Shown here in pieces: positions 58,798 to 64,000 of a DNA stretch of 64,000 bases. Numbering within the stretch: the first letter of the stretch is position 1; each line of letters starts with the position of its first letter. Position numbers and translations under genes: made by a program. The DNA is from Pseudooceanicola endophyticus. GTDB lineage: Bacteria; Pseudomonadota; Alphaproteobacteria; Rhodobacterales; Rhodobacteraceae. Under the pieces are notes generated by a model, which had not been told where the DNA came from, searched no databases, and saw nothing but the letters and a program-made list of their open reading frames with translations. The DNA lies in contig NZ_JAHIAB010000007.1 in NCBI RefSeq assembly GCF_018760365.1, forward strand, positions 62,001 to 126,000, written 5' to 3'.

Positions 58798-59834
58798 CAG
58801 CTCACCTTTGCATGGGTGCCGCAGACCGGGCAGTCCGGGCGGGGTTTCAGGGCGATCTTGCGGGTTTCCCCCCAGAGCGCGTCATAGATCAGCATCTCGC
58901 CCGCGAGGGGCGCGCCGGTGCCCGCGATCAGCTTGACGGTTTCCACCGCCATCATCGCGCCCACGACGCCCGGCAGGGGCGACAGCACGCCCGCCACGGA
59001 ACAGGAAGGCGCCAGACCGGGCGCCGGGGCCTCGGGGAAGATGCATTGGTAACATGGGGTTCCGCGGGCGGGATGGAAGACCGACAGCTGCCCCTCCCAC
59101 TGCGCCAGCGCGCCCGAGACCAGCGGTTTGCCGGCGGCGACACAGAGGCAGTTCGCCAGATAGCGGGTCTCGAAATTGTCGGTGCCGTCCAGGATGATGT
59201 CATAGTCGGCGACCAGATCGGCGGCCCGCGCCCCCTCGAAACGCTCCTGATGGGGATGGACGGTGATGAAGGGGTTCAGCGCCGCCATGGCCCGCGCGGC
59301 AGAGGCGACCTTGGGCGTGCCGATATCGGCGTCGCGGTGGATCACCTGGCGTTGCAGGTTGGAATTGTCGACGACATCGGCGTCGATTACCCCGATGGTG
59401 CCGACGCCTGCCCCGGCCAGGTACAAAAGCGCGGGCGATCCCAGCCCCCCGGCCCCGATCACCAGCACCTTCGCCTGTTTCAGCTTCTGCTGGCCCGGCC
59501 CGCCCAGCTCCCGCAGGATGATGTGGCGGGCATAGCGTTCCAGCTCGGCCTCTTCGAAAAGCGGGCGCGGGCCGGGTTCCGGGGCCACCGCCCGCGCCCG
59601 CAGCACCGCCAGGCCCTGCCGGTAGGCCAGCACGACGGCCACGGCCACCCCCAGCAGCGCCCAGGGCATGGGCCCGCCGCCGAAGCCCGCCCGCAGAGGC
59701 GAGGCCAGGGGCAGCAGCGCCGCCAGCACCAGCAGCCAGACTGCCGCCAGCCCGACACTGCGCGCCCGCACAGAGACGCCGAAACGCCCCCCCGCGATCC
59801 ACAGCAGCACCAGCGCCAGAAGCAGCCAGCCCAT
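58797..59834 (-). CDS. moeB: Molybdopterin synthase adenylyltransferase with N-terminal membrane anchor
   Basis: E1-like enzyme that adenylylates the MoaD C-terminal glycine. Soluble MoeB is about 250 residues; this is 345 because it has three hydrophobic segments in the first 80 residues. The catalytic part has R-Y-A-R-H-I-I-L, G-A-G-G-L-G-S near residue 128, the D-N-S-N-L-Q-R-Q-V motif and D-G-T-D-N-F. Zinc ligands are two Cys in P-C-Y-Q-C-I-F and two in D-C-P-V-C-G-T. No rhodanese domain is present. The anchor would place MoaD activation at the membrane, which is inferred. Confidence 0.9.
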   Translation of the reverse strand: MGWLLLALVLLWIAGGRFGVSVRARSVGLAAVWLLVLAALLPLASPLRAGFGGGPMPWALLGVAVAVVLAYRQGLAVLRARAVAPEPGPRPLFEEAELERYARHIILRELGGPGQQKLKQAKVLVIGAGGLGSPALLYLAGAGVGTIGVIDADVVDNSNLQRQVIHRDADIGTPKVASAARAMAALNPFITVHPHQERFEGARAADLVADYDIILDGTDNFETRYLANCLCVAAGKPLVSGALAQWEGQLSVFHPARGTPCYQCIFPEAPAPGLAPSCSVAGVLSPLPGVVGAMMAVETVKLIAGTGAPLAGEMLIYDALWGETRKIALKPRPDCPVCGTHAKVS

Positions 59835-59837
59835 GGT

Positions 59838-60299
59838 TCAGCCCCGCCCGGTCGAGCCGAAACCGCCCGCGCCCCGCGCGGTATCATCCAGCGTTTCGAC
59901 CTCTTCGAAGACGGCGCGCCAGACCGGCGCCACCAGCATCTGCGCGATGCGCTCGCCATGGGCGATGGTGAAGGGCTCACTGCCCGCATTCATCACGATC
60001 ACCCCCAGCGGCCCGCGATAATCGCTGTCGATGGTGCCCGGGGCATTCGGCAGGGTGATCCCGTGCTTCAGCGCCAGCCCGGAGCGCGGCCGCACCTGCA
60101 CCTCGAACCCTTCGGGAATGGCGATCCGCAGCCCCGTGGGCACCAGCGCCCGCGCCCCCGGCGCCAGCGTGACCGAGCCGCGATCGGCGAAATTCGCCCG
60201 CAGATCGGCCCCCGCCGCCCCGGCGGTCTCATATTTCGGCAGGCCGAGCGCCCGGTCGGCGCCCTCGTCCCAGATCACCCGGATCCCAACGTCTTGCAT
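59838..60299 (-). CDS. dut: Deoxyuridine triphosphatase (dUTPase)
   Basis: A 153-residue trimeric enzyme that hydrolyses dUTP to dUMP and pyrophosphate, keeping uracil out of DNA and feeding thymidylate synthesis. All five motifs are visible: [26 protein letters not shown] and the C-terminal G-A-G-G-F-G-S-T-G arm. The ribosome site AAGGAAAG and the start lie inside a copy of the dispersed intergenic element. Its neighbours moeB and coaBC are unrelated in function. Confidence 0.96.
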   Translation of the reverse strand: MQDVGIRVIWDEGADRALGLPKYETAGAAGADLRANFADRGSVTLAPGARALVPTGLRIAIPEGFEVQVRPRSGLALKHGITLPNAPGTIDSDYRGPLGVIVMNAGSEPFTIAHGERIAQMLVAPVWRAVFEEVETLDDTARGAGGFGSTGRG

Positions 60300-60331
60300 T
60301 CATCTTTCCTTAAATATGCCCGCCGGAGGCG
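60297..60331. repeat. Dispersed intergenic element, single copy overlapping the dut start
   Basis: On the minus strand it reads CGCCTCCGGCGGGCATATTT followed by AAGGAAAGATGAATGC. This is the GGAAAGATGAAAGC variant with little change. The AAGGAAAG part is the ribosome-binding site of dut, and the element's last bases include the dut ATG. Confidence 0.75.
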
Positions 60332-60340
60332 GAAATGTCG

Positions 60341-61534
60341 TCACGCCAGCGCCAGGGCCACCCGTTCGGCCAGTCGCCGCGCCACCAGCTCCTTGCTCAT
60401 GCGCGGCCAGCGCTCGGCGCCTTCGTCCGAAAGGATCACCACGGCATTCTCCGTCCCGCCCATGATCCCCGTCGCCGGGCTCACGTCATTGGCGACGATC
60501 CAGTCGCAGCCCTTGCGCAGGCGTTTCGCCGCCGCATTGGCCTCCACATCGTCGGTCTCGGCGGCAAAGCCCACGACCAGGGCGGGCCGTCCCGCCGTCC
60601 TCTGCGATACGGTGGCCAGGATGTCGGGGTTCTCGGCGAATGTCAGCGCGGGCAGCGCCCCCGCCTGTTTCTTGATCTTGGAGCTTGATGCGGAACTGAC
60701 CCGCCAGTCGGCCACGGCGGCGGCAAAGACCGCGGCATCGACGGGCAACGCGGCCTCGACCGCCTCCAGCATCTCGCGGGCGCTTTCGACGCGCACCAGT
60801 TCCACCCCTTCGGGGGGCGGCACCTCGGCGGGGCCGGTGACAAAGACCACATCCGCCCCCAGCCCCAGCAACGCCCGTGCAATCGCCGTCCCCTGCGCCC
60901 CGGAAGAGCGGTTGGCGATGTAGCGCACCGGGTCGATGGGTTCATGGGTGGGGCCGGAGGTCACCAGCACCCGCCGGCCCGCCAGCGGACCGGCCTTCAG
61001 CCGGGCGGTGATCGCCTCGAGGATCTCGGAGGGTTCGCTCATCCGGCCGGGCCCGTATTCACCGCAGGCCATGTCGCCCTCAACCGGGCCCACGAAAGCC
61101 ACGCCGTCGCCCTTCAGTGTCTTGATGTTGCGCTGTGTCGCCGGGTGCTGCCACATCCGCACGTTCATCGCCGGCGCGATCAGCACCGGCGTGTCGGTCG
61201 CCAGCAGCAGGGTCGAGGCCATGTCATCCGCCAGCCCATGCGCCATCTTCGCCATCAGGTCGGCAGTGGCCGGCGCCACGACCACCAGATCGGCCACCCG
61301 CGACAGCTGGATATGGCCCATCTCGGCCTCGGCCGTCAGATCGAACAGGGAGGTATAGACCTTTTCACCCGCCAGCGCCGAAATCGTCAGGGGGGTGACG
61401 AAATGGCCGGCGGCCTCGGTCAGTACCGGCGTCACCGCAGCGCCCTGCTTGCGCAGCAGGCGGATCAGCTCGGACATCTTGAAGGCGGCGATCCCGCCAC
61501 CGATGATCAGCAGAATGCGCTTGCCTGCCAGCAT
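60341..61534 (-). CDS. coaBC: Phosphopantothenoylcysteine decarboxylase/phosphopantothenate-cysteine ligase
   Basis: Bifunctional coenzyme A enzyme of 397 residues. The N-terminal flavoprotein half (CoaC) has G-G-G-I-A-A-F-K, the A-P-A-M-N-V-R-M-W segment and a catalytic loop with C-G-E-Y-G-P-G-R-M-S-E. The C-terminal half (CoaB) starts at about residue 190 with S-G-P-T-H-E-P-I-D-P-V-R-Y-I-A-N-R-S-S-G and ends with the K-x-K-K region and N-D-V-S. It makes 4'-phosphopantetheine from phosphopantothenate and cysteine. It is separated from dut by 41 bases, most of them the dispersed element. Confidence 0.95.
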   Translation of the reverse strand: MLAGKRILLIIGGGIAAFKMSELIRLLRKQGAAVTPVLTEAAGHFVTPLTISALAGEKVYTSLFDLTAEAEMGHIQLSRVADLVVVAPATADLMAKMAHGLADDMASTLLLATDTPVLIAPAMNVRMWQHPATQRNIKTLKGDGVAFVGPVEGDMACGEYGPGRMSEPSEILEAITARLKAGPLAGRRVLVTSGPTHEPIDPVRYIANRSSGAQGTAIARALLGLGADVVFVTGPAEVPPPEGVELVRVESAREMLEAVEAALPVDAAVFAAAVADWRVSSASSSKIKKQAGALPALTFAENPDILATVSQRTAGRPALVVGFAAETDDVEANAAAKRLRKGCDWIVANDVSPATGIMGGTENAVVILSDEGAERWPRMSKELVARRLAERVALALA

Positions 61535-61621
61535 CTTCGTCCCCCTTCAGGTCTGGAGGGCAGACTAGTGCCACAGCCCGGCAGGGACAAGGTGAACCAG
61601 GGTATGCCCCCGGGGCGCGGT

Positions 61622-62500
61622 TCAGTGCAGCAGGGCCTCGGCTTCGAAGGACTTCGCCTGAAGCGACTTGCGCATCTTGGTGAAGGCGGCGGCCTCCAGC
61701 TGGCGGACCCGTTCCTTCGACAGGCCCAGCTCGGTCCCGAGGCTTTCCAGCGTGCGGGGATCCTCGCGCAGCTTGCGTTCGCGCACGATCAGCCGCTCGC
61801 GGTCGTTCAGCTCGGACATGGCGCCGGCCAGCCAGTTGCGCAGCGCCCGGCGGTCATGATCCTCCGAGACCTGCTCCTCGGCATGCATACCGTCATCTTC
61901 CAGCGTCTCGATCCATTCGCGGCCCTCATCATCGCTGGACTGCGTGGCGTTCAGAGAGAAGTCAGAGCCCGAAAGCCGGCCCGCCATCATCTCCACGTCG
62001 CGCAGCGGCACGCCGACTTCGGTGGCGATCATCTGTTGCAGCTGGTGGGTGTCCAGCGTTTCCCCGCGCGAGATCGCCTCGCGCTCCAGCCGGGCCTGGA
62101 CCCGGCGCATGTTGAAGAACAGCGATTTCTGGGAAGAGGTCGAGCCGGTGCGCACCATCGACCAGTTGCGCATCACGTAGTCCTGGATCGAGGCCTTGAT
62201 CCACCACACCGCATAGGTCGAGAAACGCACGCCGCGGTCGGGATCGAACTTGTCGGCGGCCTTCATCAGGCCCAGGCCGGCCTCCTGGATCAGGTCGTTC
62301 ATCGGCGCGCCGTAGCGGCGGTACTTCGAAGCCATGGAGATCGCCAGCCGCATGTAGGCTGTCACCAGGCGATGCAGGGCCGCGGTGTCGCGCTCATCCC
62401 GCCACGCATAGGCCAGTTTCAGTTCGGTTTCCGCGTCCAGAAGCTCGGCCTTCATGACGCTGCGGGCGAAAGTGCTGGTCGACGAGTCGGAAAAGGACAT
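61622..62500 (-). CDS. rpoH: RNA polymerase sigma-32 factor, RpoH2 type
   Basis: Alternative sigma factor of 292 residues. Region 2 contains D-L-I-Q-E-A-G-L-G-L-M-K-A-A-D-K-F-D-P and Y-A-V-W-W-I-K-A-S-I-Q-D-Y-V-M-R-N-W-S, and region 4 contains L-G-L-S-K-E-R-V-R-Q-L-E. The RpoH box region Q-K-S-L-F-F-N-M-R-R is present. The details look nearer to rhizobial RpoH2 and Rhodobacter RpoH-II than to RpoH-I; RpoH-II in Rhodobacter acts in singlet-oxygen and photooxidative stress. That subtype call is inferred. The start at 62500 has GGAG about eight bases upstream. Confidence 0.92.
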   Translation of the reverse strand: MSFSDSSTSTFARSVMKAELLDAETELKLAYAWRDERDTAALHRLVTAYMRLAISMASKYRRYGAPMNDLIQEAGLGLMKAADKFDPDRGVRFSTYAVWWIKASIQDYVMRNWSMVRTGSTSSQKSLFFNMRRVQARLEREAISRGETLDTHQLQQMIATEVGVPLRDVEMMAGRLSGSDFSLNATQSSDDEGREWIETLEDDGMHAEEQVSEDHDRRALRNWLAGAMSELNDRERLIVRERKLREDPRTLESLGTELGLSKERVRQLEAAAFTKMRKSLQAKSFEAEALLH

Positions 62501-62623
62501 GTGGTACTCCCTGAATAAACCTGAGAGCTCCGTTGACGCCCCATGAGTGGGCCTGTTTCCTTGCGGACCTCTGAAGTCTATACGCCCGAGAGCCCGAAAA
62601 GTTTCATCGCGCGGGAGAAAAAA

Positions 62624-63136
62624 GTGCACGCACGCCACATCCTCGTCCTCGGCGGCGCCGCCTCGGGCAAGTCCGAATACGCCGAACAGCTCGTGGCCGA
62701 CCTGGGTCCCAAGCGGCTTTATATCGCCTCTGCCGAAGCCTACGACGCTGAGATGGAAGCGAAAATCGCGCTCCATGCAGAACGTCGCGACGCCGGCTGG
62801 CAGGTCATCGAGGCCCCCCTAGACCTATCCCCCGTCCTCGGCGGAGAATTGCCGGTCCTGTTCGACTGCGCCACCATGTGGCTGTCCAACCATCTAGGCG
62901 CCGGAAGCGATCTGTCGAAGGCGCAGGCGGATCTTCTCTCATCGCTCGCCTCGCACCGGGGCACCGTCGTCACCGTCAGCAACGAGGTCGGCCAGGGCAT
63001 CGTGCCCGTCAATGCGCTGGCCCGCGCCTTCCGCGAGGCGCAGGGGCGCCTCAACATCGCGCTGGCGCGGCAGGCGGATGTGGTGGTGCAGGTGGTGGCG
63101 GGCCTGCCGCTGGTGCTGAAGGGAACCCTGCCATGA
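62624..63136 (+). CDS. cobU: Adenosylcobinamide kinase/adenosylcobinamide-phosphate guanylyltransferase
   Basis: A 170-residue bifunctional enzyme that phosphorylates adenosylcobinamide and attaches GMP in the last part of cobalamin assembly (CobP in aerobic nomenclature). The P-loop is L-G-G-A-A-S-G-K-S-E-Y-A-E, and V-T-V-S-N-E-V-G-Q-G-I-V-P holds the conserved E-V-G motif. A GTG start at 62624 gives the normal length and follows GGGAGAAAAAA; the frame is open 27 codons further upstream but that part is not family sequence. No cobalamin riboswitch was found before it. It overlaps the phosphatase gene by four bases. Confidence 0.92.
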   Translation: MHARHILVLGGAASGKSEYAEQLVADLGPKRLYIASAEAYDAEMEAKIALHAERRDAGWQVIEAPLDLSPVLGGELPVLFDCATMWLSNHLGAGSDLSKAQADLLSSLASHRGTVVTVSNEVGQGIVPVNALARAFREAQGRLNIALARQADVVVQVVAGLPLVLKGTLP

Positions 63137-63711
63137 CCCGCCTTTTCCTGGTCCGCCACGGGCCGACCCATGCGAAATCCATGGTCGGCTGGTCGGATCT
63201 GCCCGCCGACCTCTCGGACCGTGGGAAGATCGCCGCGCTCAGCCGGTTCCTGCCCGATCAGGCGCGCCTGGTCTCTTCCGACCTGTCGCGCACCCGGGCC
63301 ACCGCCGATGCGCTCTCGGCCCCCGGACGGCTGCGCCTGCCCGACGCCCCCGCCCTGCGCGAACTGCATTTCGGCGACTGGGAGCTGAAACCCTTCGCCG
63401 AGATCGACGCCGAACATCCCGACCTGTCGCGCCACTTCTGGACCGAGCCCGGCGATGTCGCCGCCCCCAACGGCGAAAGCTGGAACCAGATGGCCGAGCG
63501 GGTGCAGGCCGGCCTTGCGCCCCTGATGGCGCCGGGCGGCGACCTGATCGTGGTGGCGCATTTCGCGGTGATCCTGTCCTGCCTCGCGCGCTTTCGCGGT
63601 GTCGCCCCGGCCGAGGTGCTGTCCCACAAGATCGCGCCGCTCTCGGTCACCTGCCTTGATTACGGCACCACGCCGCCGCAGGCGCCCTGGGTCAATCACG
63701 AACCGGAATAG
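63133..63711 (+). CDS. Histidine phosphatase, alpha-ribazole phosphatase-like
   Basis: A 192-residue phosphoglycerate-mutase-fold enzyme. The phosphohistidine motif is L-V-R-H-G-P-T-H near the N-terminus, the second basic motif is S-S-D-L-S-R-T-R-A-T-A and the second histidine is in V-V-A-H-F-A-V-I. E-L-H-F-G-D-W-E is typical of CobC. Position directly after and overlapping cobU (ATGA) suggests the alpha-ribazole-5'-phosphate phosphatase that removes the 5' phosphate of the cobalamin lower ligand. A general phosphatase remains possible. Confidence 0.85.
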   Translation: MTRLFLVRHGPTHAKSMVGWSDLPADLSDRGKIAALSRFLPDQARLVSSDLSRTRATADALSAPGRLRLPDAPALRELHFGDWELKPFAEIDAEHPDLSRHFWTEPGDVAAPNGESWNQMAERVQAGLAPLMAPGGDLIVVAHFAVILSCLARFRGVAPAEVLSHKIAPLSVTCLDYGTTPPQAPWVNHEPE

Positions 63712-63787
63712 GCTTTCGCGAAAAAGATCCTGAGGGGAATCCCGCCAGAGGTGTAATCTGGCCCCGTCCGCCGGGAAGGAGACCGCC

Positions 63788-64000
63788 ATGACCTACGAGC
63801 TTTTCATCGCCGACCGCGCCTTTTCCAGCTGGTCCCTCCGAGGCTGGCTGATGTTCGAGAAATTCGCCATCCCCGTGCGCACCGTGATGGCCGATCTTTA
63901 CGGCGGCGGCCTGGAGCAGGACCTCGGCCCGCTCTTCCCCGCGCGCCTGGTGCCGGTGCTGCGCACCCCGGAAGGCCATGTGATCGGAGAGACCCTCGCC
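63788..64000 (+). CDS. Glutathione S-transferase N-terminal part, runs off the window
   Basis: Starts at 63788 with M-T-Y-E-L-F-I-A-D-R-A-F-S-S-W-S-L-R-G-W and stays open to the last base (71 codons). The early S-S-W-S-L-R, then F-P-A-R-L-V-P-V-L with the cis-proline, and H-V-I-G-E-T-L-A are the glutathione-binding thioredoxin-fold motifs of cytosolic GSTs. The substrate cannot be told. A GGAAGGAG-type ribosome site precedes the start. The 3' part lies beyond the window. Confidence 0.85.
   Translation, partial: MTYELFIADRAFSSWSLRGWLMFEKFAIPVRTVMADLYGGGLEQDLGPLFPARLVPVLRTPEGHVIGETLA

Noticed and set aside
62501-62623. Cobalamin riboswitch before cobU
   Set aside because: No B12-box-like sequence or conserved core is present in the 123 bases between rpoH and cobU.

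Overview
The window is chromosomal DNA from a GC-rich alphaproteobacterium, very probably of the Rhodobacteraceae/Paracoccaceae (Rhodobacterales). The pointers are an aa3-type cytochrome oxidase subunit IV close to the Paracoccus protein, a plant-type glutamate-cysteine ligase, an RpoH2-type heat-shock sigma factor, an alphaproteobacterial PyrB with a degenerate dihydroorotase partner, and the general run of gene families. It reads as conserved core genome in short operons, with one insertion sequence and few other signs of mobility. No phage, CRISPR array or defence island was seen.

Layout. 0-12 kb: end of a TPR protein, ispE, a lytic transglycosylase lipoprotein, mobA, azlCD, a lipoprotein, oxidase subunit IV, an acyl-CoA dehydrogenase, a Sua5-type tRNA t6A gene, a YqgE/AlgH gene whose 3' end is tandemly repeated, a DsbD-alpha-like protein, moaB, a LysE exporter and a uracil-DNA glycosylase homologue. 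11.5-15.7 kb: pyrB, a tail-anchored protein, a pyrC-like gene, plsY, DUF805. 15.6-20.2 kb: gshA, a PH-like membrane protein, a GNAT protein, rsmE, and divergent ubiA. 20-30 kb: an OmpA/BON-like envelope protein with a coiled-coil neighbour, moaE-moaD-pgsA, an SppA-like protease, a zinc-ribbon protein, a Ca/Na exchanger, a pteridine-reductase-like SDR, and uvrC behind an AT-rich leader. 29.6-38 kb: an ABC-2 exporter, coxG-like, a TPP-riboswitch-controlled ykoF-thiX-thiZ-thiY pyrimidine uptake operon, a LuxR regulator, a GAF-GGDEF protein and tRNA-Arg. 38-49 kb: a histidine kinase, rpmH-rnpA-yidD, ttcA, a GGDEF/EAL protein, an IS407-group insertion, a heptamer repeat, yidC, a MOSC protein, engB and an outer-membrane barrel. 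49-57 kb: lolD and lolC/E, an SseB-like protein, a second UDG-fold protein, nhaA behind a strongly folded leader, and a KpsT/KpsE-like capsule export pair. 57-64 kb: an M3 peptidase, membrane-anchored moeB, dut, coaBC, rpoH, cobU, an alpha-ribazole-phosphatase-like gene and the start of a GST.

Themes. Cofactor metabolism dominates: molybdenum cofactor genes lie in four separate places (mobA, moaB, moaED, moeB), with thiamine-precursor uptake, cobalamin loop assembly, CoA, glutathione, ubiquinone and isoprenoid genes around them. Envelope biogenesis is the second theme (yidC/yidD, lolCDE, plsY, pgsA, capsule export).

The most interesting non-coding signals are the folded RNA upstream of nhaA (a candidate lithium-riboswitch/nhaA-I type leader), the TPP riboswitch, and a dispersed intergenic element (core CTCCGGCGGG-ATATTT...AGATGAAAG) present in three paired and three single copies. 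One of the single copies supplies the Shine-Dalgarno region of dut.
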